Assembly (NCBI GenBank): GCA_002409785.1
Contig: DHOX01000050.1
Coordinates: forward strand, 43,410-65,233
Source of the DNA: Prevotella sp. UBA5379
Lineage (GTDB): Bacteria; Bacteroidota; Bacteroidia; Bacteroidales; Bacteroidaceae
Length of the DNA: 21,824 nt
Reading direction: 5' to 3'
Shown: positions 13,921 through 21,719 of the stretch, piece by piece
Layout: the number at the start of each line of letters is the position of its first letter
Numbering within the stretch: position 1 is the stretch's first letter
Translations under genes and position numbers: made by a program
Notes under the pieces: generated by a model
The model's input: the letters and a program-made list of their open reading frames with translations, nothing else
Databases searched by the model: none
What the model was told of the DNA's origin: nothing

Positions 13921-14400
13921 ATGAAAAAAGACCAGCATAACCCAAATAAGAAAAGTGCCGTTCAGATCAGGAACAAAAAAGCTTCCTTCGAATATTTCTT
14001 TCTGGATAAATTTACCGCAGGAATTGTTTTGACCGGGACCGAAATCAAATCGATCCGCAATGGCAAGGCTTCTTTAGTGGATTCGTATTGCGATATTTAC
14101 AAGGGTGAGGTATGGGTAAAAGGGATGAGCATCTCTCCCTATTTTTATGGATCTTACTCTAACCAGCCTTCCAAGCGTGACCGTAAGCTCCTGCTCAACA
14201 GGAAAGAAATCCGCCATCTTCAGGAAGCTACCAAGGAAGTGGGCTACACCATTGTTCCAACGCTTATTTTTATAGATGACCATGGATTGGCAAAGGTGAA
14301 TATTGCACTGGCCAAGGGCAAGAAAGAATATGACAAGCGCCAGACCTTAAGGGAAAAAGAAGATCGTCGCGCAATGGACCGTGCGATCAAGCATTATTAA
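13921..14400 (+). CDS. smpB: SsrA-binding protein
   Basis: 159 residues, the normal length. SmpB binds transfer-messenger RNA and helps it rescue stalled ribosomes and tag the unfinished peptide. Recognisable segments are I-R-N-K-K-A-S-F-E-Y-F (16-26), the F-T-A-G-I-V-L-T-G-T-E-I-K-S-I-R block (31-46), K-R-D-R-K-L-L-L-N (85-93) and the basic C-terminal tail K-G-K-K-E-Y-D-K-R (132-140) continuing to K-H-Y, which enters the decoding centre. The gene starts 21 bases after the DMP19-family gene and metH starts 20 bases after its end, so the three are probably one transcript. Confidence 0.96.
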   Translation: MKKDQHNPNKKSAVQIRNKKASFEYFFLDKFTAGIVLTGTEIKSIRNGKASLVDSYCDIYKGEVWVKGMSISPYFYGSYSNQPSKRDRKLLLNRKEIRHLQEATKEVGYTIVPTLIFIDDHGLAKVNIALAKGKKEYDKRQTLREKEDRRAMDRAIKHY

Positions 14401-14420
14401 AGGGTGAAGATTGTATTGAT

Positions 14421-17219
14421 ATGGATGAGCAAGTGCATAGAGTCGATTTGAAGGATTTAGTTCAGGACCGGATTCTGGTCCTGGATGGAGCGATGGGGAC
14501 CATGATCCAAACTTATCATCTGGAGGAGGATGATTTCTGGAATCCGGAGTTGAAAGAGGCCTTGGAGAATACTGCTCCCGCCATCCAGTTGAAGGGCAAT
14601 AATGATGCCCTGAACCTGACTCATCCTGAGATCATCGGGAATATCCATCGGAGGTACCTGCAGGTGGGAGCGGACCTGATTACGACGAACACCTTTTCGT
14701 CCCAACGTGTTTCCCAACGGGACTATCATCTGGAAAAATTCAGTTATAGAATGGCATTGGAGGGGGCCAGAATTGCCAGGAAGTGTGCCGATGAATTCAG
14801 TACGCCGGAATATCCCCGCTTTGTCCTAGGATCCGTCGGGCCTACAAATGAGACTTGTTCCATGAGCCCTGATGTCAGTAACCCTGCTGCCAGGAATCTA
14901 TACTATGATGAACTCTTTGCTGCCTATAGTGAAGAGATTGACGGTCTTCTTTCCGGCGGAGTGGACGCAATCCTCATCGAGACGATTTTCGATACACTGA
15001 ACTGCAAGGTCGCCATTGACGCCGCGGTGACGGAAATGAGAAAAAAGGGTGTACAGTTTCCTATCATGCTCAGTGTCACGATCAGCGATCTGGCAGGGCG
15101 GACTCTCAGCGGGCAGACCCTGGATGCTTTTCTGGCCAGCGTCTCCTCTTACCCGATCTTCTCTGTAGGTCTGAACTGCTCCTTCGGACCGGCACAGATG
15201 AAGCCTTATTTAAAAGAACTTGCGCAGAGGTCACCTTATTATATTACAGTATATCCTAATGCAGGCCTTCCGAATGCAATGGGACTGTATGATGAAACAC
15301 CTGACACGATGGCTCCTAAAATACAGGAATTTGTCGATGAAGGACTCGTCAATATCATAGGGGGTTGCTGTGGTACCACTCCTGATTTTATTGCAAGATA
15401 TATTCCGATTGTGAAAGGTAAGCCGCCACGCCGGCCCATGCACCGTAACCCAACTCTCCAGTTATCCGGTCTGGAACTCCTGGACGTTACTCCTGAAGTT
15501 AAATTTGTCAACATTGGTGAGCGTTGTAATGTGGCTGGCAGCAAGAAGTTCCTGCGTTTAATTAAAGAGAAGAAATATGAGGAAGCCGTTTCCGTTGCCC
15601 GTAAGGAGGTGGATGACGGTGCTCTGGTCATAGATGTCAACATGGATGACGGACTTCTCGATGCCAAAGCAGAGATGGTCAACTTCCTCAACCGGATTGC
15701 GGCTGAACCGGATATTGCCAAAGTGCCGGTAATGATTGATTCCAGTAAGTGGGAAGTCATCATTGCAGGTCTGAAATGCCTCCAGGGAAAGGGTATTGTC
15801 AATTCCATCTCCTTAAAAAACGGCGAGGCAGAATTTATCGCTCATGCCTACGAAGTGAAGCGGTATGGAGCTGCCTGTGTTGTCATGTGTTTTGACGAGC
15901 AGGGACAGGCTACTACTTATGAAAGGAAGATAGGAATCGCTCGAAGAGCTTATCATATCTTGACAGATGTGGTGGGGATGAACCCTCTGGATATCATCTT
16001 TGACCCTAATGTCCTTTCCATCGCCACCGGCATGGAGGAGCATGATGCTTATGCTGTGGACTTCCTCAAGGCAACCCGCTGGATTCGGAAAAACCTGCCC
16101 GGTGCACATGTGAGTGGTGGAATCAGCAATCTGTCCTTTTCCTTTCGTGGAAATAACACCATCCGCGAATCCATGCATGCTGTTTTCTTGTACTACGGTT
16201 TGAAATGCGGATTGGATTTCGGTATCGTAAATCCTTCTGCTAAAATCACTTATGATGATATTCCTAAAGAACAACTTCAGATCATTGAAGATGTGGTTCT
16301 CAACCGCAGGAAAGGAGCCGCAGACCAACTCATAGAGTTGGCTGACCGTCTGAAGGACACGGCTGACACTAAGAAAACTGGTGGGACAAAAGGGATGACT
16401 GACACTCCCAGAGAGAAAGAGCAATGGAGAACTCTGCCTTTGGAAGAACGTCTTGGCTATGCCCTTCGCAAGGGCATATCAGATTATCTGCAGGAAGATT
16501 TGAAAGAGGCTCTGGAAAAATATCCTCATGCCGTAAATATTATTGAGGGACCTTTGATGGCAGGAATGAACGAAGTAGGCAAACTTTTTGGTTCCGGAAA
16601 GATGTTTCTCCCACAAGTGGTAAAGACTGCCAGGACAATGAAGCAGGCCGTTGCCATTCTCCAGCCTTATATCGAATCAGAGAGGACGGGACATTCCTCG
16701 AAAGCTGGAAAGGTGCTGCTGGCTACGGTAAAGGGTGATGTACATGATATTGGCAAGAATATCGTCGCTGTCGTCATGGCTTGTAATAATTACGAAGTCA
16801 TTGATATGGGGGTGATGGTACCGGCTGAGCAAATCGTCAAGAAGGCTGTCGAAGAGAAAGTCGATATTATTGGGTTAAGCGGACTGATTACCCCTTCTCT
16901 CGATGAAATGGTCAATGTAGCCAGGGAGCTCCGTCAGGCAGGGCTCAATATCCCTATCATGATCGGTGGGGCTACGACAAGCCAGCTTCACGTGGCTCTC
17001 CGTATTGCTCCGGTCTATGAAGGTCCCGTGGTATGGATGAGGGATGCCAGTCAGAACCCGATCATGGCTTCACGGCTTTTGAATAAGGAGGAGAAGCCCC
17101 AATTGGAGAAAGATCTCAAGGAGAAATATGAGCAACTCCGGGAGCATTATCAGAAGGAACAGGAACGGTTACTGTCACTGGATGAAGCAAGAAAAAACAA
17201 GTTGGACCTTTTCAACTAA
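14421..17219 (+). CDS. metH: Cobalamin-dependent methionine synthase, short form without activation domain
   Basis: 932 residues; E. coli MetH is about 1227. Transfers a methyl group from methyl-tetrahydrofolate via cobalamin to homocysteine. The homocysteine domain (about 10-335) keeps its zinc ligands C253 (G-L-N-C) and C316-C317 (G-G-C-C-G-T). The pterin domain runs about 360-625 (N-I-G-E-R-C-N at 364-370, D-V-N-M-D at 405-409, V-M-I-D-S-S at 437-442). The cap and B12 domains run about 670-890 with the cobalamin motif G-D-V-H-D-I-G (772-778, His775 as lower ligand). The protein stops where the S-adenosylmethionine reactivation domain would begin. A polar Thr/Lys/Gly-rich linker lies at 645-665. 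Reactivation must come from a separate protein, not in this window. Sits 20 bases after smpB. Confidence 0.95.
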   Translation: MDEQVHRVDLKDLVQDRILVLDGAMGTMIQTYHLEEDDFWNPELKEALENTAPAIQLKGNNDALNLTHPEIIGNIHRRYLQVGADLITTNTFSSQRVSQRDYHLEKFSYRMALEGARIARKCADEFSTPEYPRFVLGSVGPTNETCSMSPDVSNPAARNLYYDELFAAYSEEIDGLLSGGVDAILIETIFDTLNCKVAIDAAVTEMRKKGVQFPIMLSVTISDLAGRTLSGQTLDAFLASVSSYPIFSVGLNCSFGPAQMKPYLKELAQRSPYYITVYPNAGLPNAMGLYDETPDTMAPKIQEFVDEGLVNIIGGCCGTTPDFIARYIPIVKGKPPRRPMHRNPTLQLSGLELLDVTPEVKFVNIGERCNVAGSKKFLRLIKEKKYEEAVSVARKEVDDGALVIDVNMDDGLLDAKAEMVNFLNRIAAEPDIAKVPVMIDSSKWEVIIAGLKCLQGKGIVNSISLKNGEAEFIAHAYEVKRYGAACVVMCFDEQGQATTYERKIGIARRAYHILTDVVGMNPLDIIFDPNVLSIATGMEEHDAYAVDFLKATRWIRKNLPGAHVSGGISNLSFSFRGNNTIRESMHAVFLYYGLKCGLDFGIVNPSAKITYDDIPKEQLQIIEDVVLNRRKGAADQLIELADRLKDTADTKKTGGTKGMTDTPREKEQWRTLPLEERLGYALRKGISDYLQEDLKEALEKYPHAVNIIEGPLMAGMNEVGKLFGSGKMFLPQVVKTARTMKQAVAILQPYIESERTGHSSKAGKVLLATVKGDVHDIGKNIVAVVMACNNYEVIDMGVMVPAEQIVKKAVEEKVDIIGLSGLITPSLDEMVNVARELRQAGLNIPIMIGGATTSQLHVALRIAPVYEGPVVWMRDASQNPIMASRLLNKEEKPQLEKDLKEKYEQLREHYQKEQERLLSLDEARKNKLDLFN

Positions 17220-17250
17220 CTGGAAAGATTCATAGGATGTTATATAAGTT

Positions 17251-17871
17251 ATGATAAAGAATATAATTTTTGACCTGGGCGGGATCATCTTTACGATTGA
17301 TGAGAAGCAGGCAGTTCGCAGATTCAAGGAAATAGGACTGAAAAATGCTGACGAACAACTCGATCCTTACCGTCAGAGCGGTTATTTCGGGGAATTGGAA
17401 TCGGGAAAGATCAGTGCAGAAGAATTCCGTCAGGAACTGAGCACGAACATCGGTCATACCGTAACCCTGGACGATTGCCGTTATGCGTGGACAGGCTATG
17501 TGAAAGAGGTCCCTCAGATCAATTTGGACAAGTTGATCTCTTTACGTGAGAAAGGCTATCGGCTTATCCTGCTGACAAATACCAATCCATTTATGATGAG
17601 CTGGGCTGAAAGCAACGAATTTGACGGTAAGGGTCATCCTTTATCCTATTATTTCGATGCAGCTTACAAGAGCTATCAGATGAAATTGATGAAGCCGGAC
17701 AAATCCTGTTTCCTGTATCTTCTCCGTCATGAAAAGATCGCTCCGGAGGAGAGCCTTTTCATTGATGATGGTCCCCGTAACGTGGCTGCTGCAGGAGCAC
17801 TGGGGCTGCGTACGTACTGTCCGGAAAATGGACTGGACTGGACGAAGCAAATGGATGATTATTTAAAATAA
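17251..17871 (+). CDS. HAD-superfamily hydrolase (YihX-like)
   Basis: 206 residues with all four HAD motifs: motif I F-D-L-G-G (Asp8 as nucleophile), motif II L-L-T-N-T (Thr109), motif III K-L-M-K-P-D (Lys148) and motif IV F-I-D-D-G-P-R-N (Asp172, Asp173). Motif I has Gly10 where classical phosphatases have a second Asp; the same D-x-G form occurs in the YihX group of sugar-phosphate phosphatases, which are active, so this is not evidence of inactivity. The alpha-helical cap at 15-85 is of the small C1 type. Probably a cytoplasmic phosphatase on a sugar phosphate or nucleotide. It begins 31 bases after metH and may be cotranscribed; no functional link to methionine synthesis is evident. Confidence 0.85.
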   Translation: MIKNIIFDLGGIIFTIDEKQAVRRFKEIGLKNADEQLDPYRQSGYFGELESGKISAEEFRQELSTNIGHTVTLDDCRYAWTGYVKEVPQINLDKLISLREKGYRLILLTNTNPFMMSWAESNEFDGKGHPLSYYFDAAYKSYQMKLMKPDKSCFLYLLRHEKIAPEESLFIDDGPRNVAAAGALGLRTYCPENGLDWTKQMDDYLK

Positions 17872-17924
17872 TTAAAAATCTACTTTTTCAGTTGGCTGAG
17901 TGTAGGAAATTTAAACTTTTCCTT

Positions 17925-17932
17925 TAACTTTG
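17925..17932 (+). promoter_or_regulatory. -7 element for small secreted protein / map region
   Basis: TAACTTTG matches TAnnTTTG, 51 bases before ATG 17984. No convincing -33. It overlaps a TTG (17930) that would give an N-terminal extension and so argues against that start. Confidence 0.5.
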
Positions 17933-17983
17933 CATCGGATTCATGAGTTATCCGCATTTTCGTCGGGAAAAGGAGAGAAATTA

Positions 17984-18418
17984 ATGAACGATTTGATGAA
18001 AAAAGTATTATTCATGGCATTGGCGGTCATTTTCGCCATGCCGTTATTCGCACAGCGCATCAACTATGAGGTTATTGCCAAAGTTCCTTTTGATGCCCGT
18101 ACCATGCATTATGGGAAAGTTGATCCGGTGAAAATGAATATTGTCCGTGTAGGGAATCAGGTCATCTATATAGGCCCTGATAAGTATACGATAAAGAAGA
18201 CGGATACGGCGTTCAAGGACTCCGTCATGGAGTACCTTGAGTATGATGCCACCGATGAAACCGGGCAGGAATATACCATAAAGGTTGCTTACGATGGAAC
18301 GGCTACTCCGGACGTTATGCGGCATTTCGTGCTGATATTCAATGATAATGATATTTACAACTGGACTTACTACTATACGTCTGCCGGAAAAGAAATGACG
18401 GACGAAGATTCAAAGTGA
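17984..18418 (+). CDS. small exported protein of unknown function
   Basis: 144 residues that I cannot assign to a family. Residues 1-23 form a clear signal peptide: M-N-D-L-M-K-K, then a Val/Leu/Phe/Ala core ending P-L-F-A, followed by Q-R-I, a common Bacteroidota cleavage site, so a periplasmic or secreted protein of about 120 residues. The mature part has alternating hydrophobic stretches suggesting beta strands, several Tyr and no Cys. The start is supported by AGGAGA (17971-17976), seven bases upstream, which is Shine-Dalgarno-like and unusual in this phylum; ATG 17996 (M-K-K-V-L-F) is the alternative. The gene map starts 20 bases after its stop codon, so the two may share a transcript. 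Confidence 0.7.
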   Translation: MNDLMKKVLFMALAVIFAMPLFAQRINYEVIAKVPFDARTMHYGKVDPVKMNIVRVGNQVIYIGPDKYTIKKTDTAFKDSVMEYLEYDATDETGQEYTIKVAYDGTATPDVMRHFVLIFNDNDIYNWTYYYTSAGKEMTDEDSK

Positions 18419-18438
18419 TATTTTAAGAACTAATAATA

Positions 18439-19305
18439 ATGATGTTTAAAAAGAAAAAGAGATGGCATTGCCTGCCGGGACAACCTCTGACAGAACTTGA
18501 CAAGAAGGTCATGTATTGGGAAAGTAAGGGCAAGGAAGTGCCTACTCGGGACTTGATAAAAACTCCGGAACAGATAGAAGGGATCAGAAAGAGCGGGGTC
18601 GTCAACAACGGTCTTCTGGATACTGTTCAGGCAGCCATACACCCGGGGATGAATACTCAGGAAATAGATGATATTGTCAATGATTATTTGAAAGAACACC
18701 ATGCCCAGTCTGCCACGTTGAACTATGAGGGTTTCCCCAAAAGCGTGTGTACGAGCATCAACGAGGTGGTCTGTCATGGAATTCCCAAGGAAGAAGATGT
18801 ACTTCAGGAAGGTGATATTGTCAACGTAGATATGACGACTGTACTGGATGGGTACTATTCAGATGCCAGCAGGATGTTTATTGTCGGTGGCAAGACTACT
18901 CCTGAAAAGGATCAGTTGGTCCGTGTGACAAAAGAATGTCTGGACATCGGTGCCCAGGCTGCGAAGCCCTATAGTTTTGTCGGTGACATTGGGCATGCCA
19001 TTCAGAAGCATGCCGAGAAATTCGGTTACGGCGTGGTCCGTGACCTCTGCGGTCATGGGGTGGGCCTGGCCATGCATGAAGAACCGGACGTGTTACATTA
19101 TGGCCATCCGGGAACGGGAATGCTCCTCGTGCCGGGGATGTGCTTCACCATTGAGCCGATGATCAATATGGGTACATGGAAAGTGTTCATTGATGCTGAT
19201 GATCCCTACGGCTGGGAGGTCATCACCGGAGATGAAAAGCCATCCGCACAGTGGGAACATACTTTTGTCATGACTGAACATGGCGTTGAAATTTTATCAG
19301 AATAA
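18439..19305 (+). CDS. map: Methionine aminopeptidase type I, N-terminally extended
   Basis: 288 residues. Removes the initiator Met from new proteins in the cytoplasm. The dinuclear metal ligands are visible: Asp131 (V-N-V-D-M-T), Asp142 (Y-Y-S-D-A-S), His206 (C-G-H-G-V-G), Glu239 (T-I-E-P-M) and Glu273 (Q-W-E-H-T). Substrate-contacting His113 is in V-V-C-H-G-I-P (110-116). About 40 basic residues precede the catalytic fold, beyond the ~264-residue E. coli form; they contain one Cys only, so they are not a zinc finger and may help ribosome binding (inference). Start at the first of two close candidate ATG codons. tsaD begins five bases after its end. Confidence 0.95.
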   Translation: MMFKKKKRWHCLPGQPLTELDKKVMYWESKGKEVPTRDLIKTPEQIEGIRKSGVVNNGLLDTVQAAIHPGMNTQEIDDIVNDYLKEHHAQSATLNYEGFPKSVCTSINEVVCHGIPKEEDVLQEGDIVNVDMTTVLDGYYSDASRMFIVGGKTTPEKDQLVRVTKECLDIGAQAAKPYSFVGDIGHAIQKHAEKFGYGVVRDLCGHGVGLAMHEEPDVLHYGHPGTGMLLVPGMCFTIEPMINMGTWKVFIDADDPYGWEVITGDEKPSAQWEHTFVMTEHGVEILSE

Positions 19306-19310
19306 CCATC

Positions 19311-20336
19311 ATGAAGGATATTTATATATTAGGCATTGAGAGCAGTTGTGATGATACCTCCGCAGCAGTTCTCTGCAACAGAGTGATCAAAAGTAATGTG
19401 ACTGCCTCACAGGAAGTGCACCGCGCCTATGGAGGGGTCGTCCCCGAGTTGGCTTCCAGAGCCCATCAGCAGAATATTGTACCTGTCGTGGACCAGGCCT
19501 TGAAGCGTGCAGGAATCACGAAGGAGCAACTCTCTGCCGTGGCTTTCACACGGGGACCCGGATTGATGGGGTCTTTGTTGGTGGGGGTGAGTTTTGCAAA
19601 GGGCTTCGCCCGTTCACTGAACATCCCGTTAATTGATGTTAATCACCTCCAGGGCCATGTCATGGCCCATTTCATCAAGGAAAATGAAGAGGATAACCAC
19701 ATGCCTCCATTTCCTTTTATCTGCCTTCTGGTCAGTGGAGGCAATTCGCAGATCGTAAAGGTCAATGCTTATAATGATATGCAAGTGCTCGGGCAAACCA
19801 TTGATGATGCCGCAGGTGAAGCCATTGACAAATGTTCGAAGGTGATGGGACTCGGATATCCCGGTGGCCCGATTATTGACAAACTTGCACGGCAGGGCAA
19901 CCCTGCTGCTTTTCATTTTGCTGAACCGCACGTCCCCGGACTGGATTATTCTTTTTCCGGCCTGAAGACCTCTTTCCTTTATTCGCTGCGCAAATGGGTG
20001 GCCGAGGATCCTGACTTTATAGAGCACCACAAAAATGACCTGGCTGCCAGCCTGGAGCATACGATTGTTGATATTCTGATGAAAAAACTCCGTCTGGCCG
20101 TCAAGCAGACGAAGATTACCCATGTGGCGGTAGCCGGAGGAGTATCCGCGAATACTGGTCTGCGAAATGCCTTCAAAGAGCATGCCGCCCAGTATGGATG
20201 GACCATCTATATTCCGAAATTCAGTTATACGACGGATAATGCGGCAATGATCGCCTGTGTGGGTACTTATAAGTATCTGGATAAGGACTTTGCGTCCATT
20301 GACTTGCCCGCTTTCTCTAAAGTAACTTTCAAATAA
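19311..20336 (+). CDS. tsaD: tRNA N6-adenosine threonylcarbamoyltransferase
   Basis: 341 residues, full length for TsaD (formerly Gcp/YgjD), which with TsaB and TsaE transfers threonylcarbamoyl to A37 of ANN-decoding tRNAs. The start L-G-I-E-S-S-C-D-D-T-S (7-17) is the family signature. The metal-binding His pair is H112-L-Q-G-H116, and the nucleotide-binding V-S-G-G-N-S (141-146) and V-A-G-G-V-S-A-N blocks are intact, as is the late D-N-A-A-M-I segment. It lies five bases after map and 59 bases before pncC, on a compact stretch of essential genes. TsaB and TsaE are not in this window. Confidence 0.97.
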   Translation: MKDIYILGIESSCDDTSAAVLCNRVIKSNVTASQEVHRAYGGVVPELASRAHQQNIVPVVDQALKRAGITKEQLSAVAFTRGPGLMGSLLVGVSFAKGFARSLNIPLIDVNHLQGHVMAHFIKENEEDNHMPPFPFICLLVSGGNSQIVKVNAYNDMQVLGQTIDDAAGEAIDKCSKVMGLGYPGGPIIDKLARQGNPAAFHFAEPHVPGLDYSFSGLKTSFLYSLRKWVAEDPDFIEHHKNDLAASLEHTIVDILMKKLRLAVKQTKITHVAVAGGVSANTGLRNAFKEHAAQYGWTIYIPKFSYTTDNAAMIACVGTYKYLDKDFASIDLPAFSKVTFK

Positions 20337-20395
20337 AAGAACCCTCACGATCCTATTTCTCTTCAGGGGATAGGTCTCATTTAAACTAACAGAAA

Positions 20396-20911
20396 ATGGA
20401 ATTAGAAACTAAGATCTTGAGTAAGCAGATCCAGGAACTGCTCTACAACAATGAGAAAACCCTCGGCACCGCCGAAAGTTGTACCGGCGGCCGGATAGCT
20501 GAAGCTATCATTGCCGTGCCCGGTGCTTCCAATTATTTCAAGGGTGGCATCATCTCGTATACGAATGAGATTAAGATAAAATTGCTGAATGTCAATCCTC
20601 AGGTACTGGAAGAGCAGACCGCTGTGTGCGAGGAAGTTGCCAGAGAGATGGTCAGCGGAGCCATTGAAACACTCAATGTTGACTTTGCGATCAGTGCTAC
20701 AGGTGTTGCCGGTCCGACAGGAGGAACCAAGGAGATTCCTGTAGGAACAATCTGGCTCGGATATGGAAACAAGGAAGATATCAGAACTTTCAAATTGACC
20801 GAAGATTTCGGACGGGACATCAATCTCAGTATCGCAACAAACAAGGCAATGCATCTCTTGCTGGACTTCCTTAAAGAGCACGAGAAAGACCTTAATAAGC
20901 CGGCGAAATGA
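20396..20911 (+). CDS. pncC: CinA C-terminal domain protein (nicotinamide-nucleotide amidase)
   Basis: 171 residues consisting only of the CinA C-terminal domain, the part that deamidates nicotinamide mononucleotide to nicotinate mononucleotide for NAD recycling. Family features are T-A-E-S-C-T-G-G (25-32, with the catalytic Ser28), G-G-I-I-S-Y-T-N-E-I-K (50-60) and A-T-G-V-A-G-P-T-G-G (101-110). The N-terminal MoaB-like domain of full CinA is absent, as in the stand-alone E. coli PncC. The tail is Lys-rich. It follows tsaD by 59 bases and precedes the ribosomal-protein promoter. Confidence 0.9.
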   Translation: MELETKILSKQIQELLYNNEKTLGTAESCTGGRIAEAIIAVPGASNYFKGGIISYTNEIKIKLLNVNPQVLEEQTAVCEEVAREMVSGAIETLNVDFAISATGVAGPTGGTKEIPVGTIWLGYGNKEDIRTFKLTEDFGRDINLSIATNKAMHLLLDFLKEHEKDLNKPAK

Positions 20912-20915
20912 AAAA

Positions 20916-20931
20916 ATATCTTAAAAGATAT
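20916..20931. repeat. A/T-rich 16-base palindrome after pncC
   Basis: ATATCTT-AA-AAGATAT, perfect 7-bp arms, beginning five bases after the pncC stop codon and ending 18 bases before the ribosomal promoter's -33. No T-run. It could be a weak 3'-end hairpin or an upstream regulatory dyad. Confidence 0.4.
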
Positions 20932-20949
20932 ACATTTCTGAAAGAATAT

Positions 20950-20980
20950 TTTGCAATTCCAAGATAAAATTGTAATTTTG
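20950..20980 (+). promoter_or_regulatory. ribosomal-protein operon promoter
   Basis: TTTG (20950-20953), exactly 19 bases, TAATTTTG (20973-20980): a perfect Bacteroidota promoter, 52 bases before rpmB. Confidence 0.8.
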
Positions 20981-21032
20981 CACCCTGTTTGGAATAGGTT
21001 TCAATTAACGAATTTAAAATTTTGAGATAGAA

Positions 21033-21296
21033 ATGTCGAAAATCTGTCAGATTACCGGAAAGAAGGCACAGAGAGGCTGTGATGTGTCTCACTCAAAGCA
21101 CCATACAAAGCGTAACTTTGATGTCAACCTCTTCAGCAAGAAATTCTATTATGTGGAACAGGCTTGTTGGATTAACCTTAAGATCAGTGCAGCTGGTCTG
21201 CGTCTTATCAACAAGATCGGACTTGATGCAGCTCTGAAGTATGCTGTTTCCAAAGGCTACTGTGACTGGAAAGACATTAAAGTAATAGGAGAATAA
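21033..21296 (+). CDS. rpmB: 50S ribosomal protein L28
   Basis: 87 residues. Begins M-S-K-I-C-Q-I-T-G-K-K (1-11) with N-x-F-x-V-N-L-F and R-L-I-N-K-I-G-L-D further on, the L28 pattern. There is no second Cys pair near the start of the kind that binds zinc in some L28 proteins. First gene of a three-gene ribosomal operon with a strong promoter; rpmG follows after four bases. Confidence 0.96.
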   Translation: MSKICQITGKKAQRGCDVSHSKHHTKRNFDVNLFSKKFYYVEQACWINLKISAAGLRLINKIGLDAALKYAVSKGYCDWKDIKVIGE

Positions 21297-21300
21297 GATC

Positions 21301-21489
21301 ATGGCAAAGAAAGCTAAAGGCAATAGAGTACAAGTGGTTCTGGAGTGCACGGAAATGAAGAAGAGCGGTCTGCCAGGCACAAGCCGCTATGTGACTACCA
21401 AGAATCGTAAAAACTCTCCGGAGCGTCTGGAATTAATGAAATATAATCCCATTTTGAAGAAAATGACTCTTCATAAGGAAATCAAGTAA
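21301..21489 (+). CDS. rpmG: 50S ribosomal protein L33, zinc-free form
   Basis: 62 residues with the L33 core V-V-L-E-C-T, then S-R-Y-V-T-T-K-N-R-K-N-S-P-E-R-L-E-L (28-45) and K-Y-N-P. Only one Cys is present, so this is the form lacking the two CxxC zinc pairs (C-minus), which in other bacteria is relatively favoured when zinc is scarce. Four bases after rpmB, fifteen before the DUF4295 gene. Confidence 0.96.
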   Translation: MAKKAKGNRVQVVLECTEMKKSGLPGTSRYVTTKNRKNSPERLELMKYNPILKKMTLHKEIK

Positions 21490-21504
21490 TAGGAGACTTA
21501 AACT

Positions 21505-21660
21505 ATGGCAAAGAAAGTAGTTGCTACCCTCCATGAAGGATCAAAGGATGGGAGAGCATATTCGAAAGTAATCAAAATGGTGAAGAGCCCTAAAACAGGT
21601 GCTTACGTTTTTGATGAAGAAATGGTTCCTAACGAAGCTGTTAAGGACTTTTTTAAATAA
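21505..21660 (+). CDS. DUF4295 small ribosomal protein, bL38 candidate
   Basis: 51 residues, M-A-K-K-V-V-A-T-L-H-E-G-S to D-F-F-K, a short basic-plus-acidic protein strongly tied to Bacteroidota and placed here third in the rpmB-rpmG operon. It matches DUF4295. From memory, a Bacteroidota-specific large-subunit protein named bL38 was found in a Flavobacterium ribosome structure, and I believe DUF4295 corresponds to it; this equation should be checked. AGGAG (21491-21495) lies nine bases before the ATG, a Shine-Dalgarno-like sequence that is uncommon in this phylum. A strong terminator follows 26 bases after the stop codon. Confidence 0.85.
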   Translation: MAKKVVATLHEGSKDGRAYSKVIKMVKSPKTGAYVFDEEMVPNEAVKDFFK

Positions 21661-21686
21661 GCCGATAAATCGGTAAAACATATTGA

Positions 21687-21719
21687 AGTCGTGATCTCTT
21701 TGGAGGTCACGACTTTTTT
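21687..21719 (+). terminator. terminator of ribosomal operon
   Basis: AGTCGTGATCTC (21687-21698) pairs with GAGGTCACGACT (21703-21714), with one T-G pair and a TTTG loop, followed by a T-run to 21719. A small CCGAT/ATCGG hairpin (21662-21673) lies just before it. Confidence 0.85.

Noticed and set aside
15813..16424. 203-residue minus-strand frame inside metH
   Set aside because: Fully within the metH coding region on the other strand; metH motifs are intact throughout.
17251..17871. HAD protein as an inactive enzyme because motif I is D-x-G
   Set aside because: The YihX-type phosphatases have the same motif and are active; all other catalytic residues are present.
17930..17983. TTG start extending the small exported protein by 18 residues
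   Set aside because: The TTG is part of the -7 element and the extension would put residues ahead of a normal signal peptide.
19629..20348. 239-residue minus-strand frame opposite tsaD
   Set aside because: Antisense to a highly conserved tsaD, no recognisable domain, no start signal.
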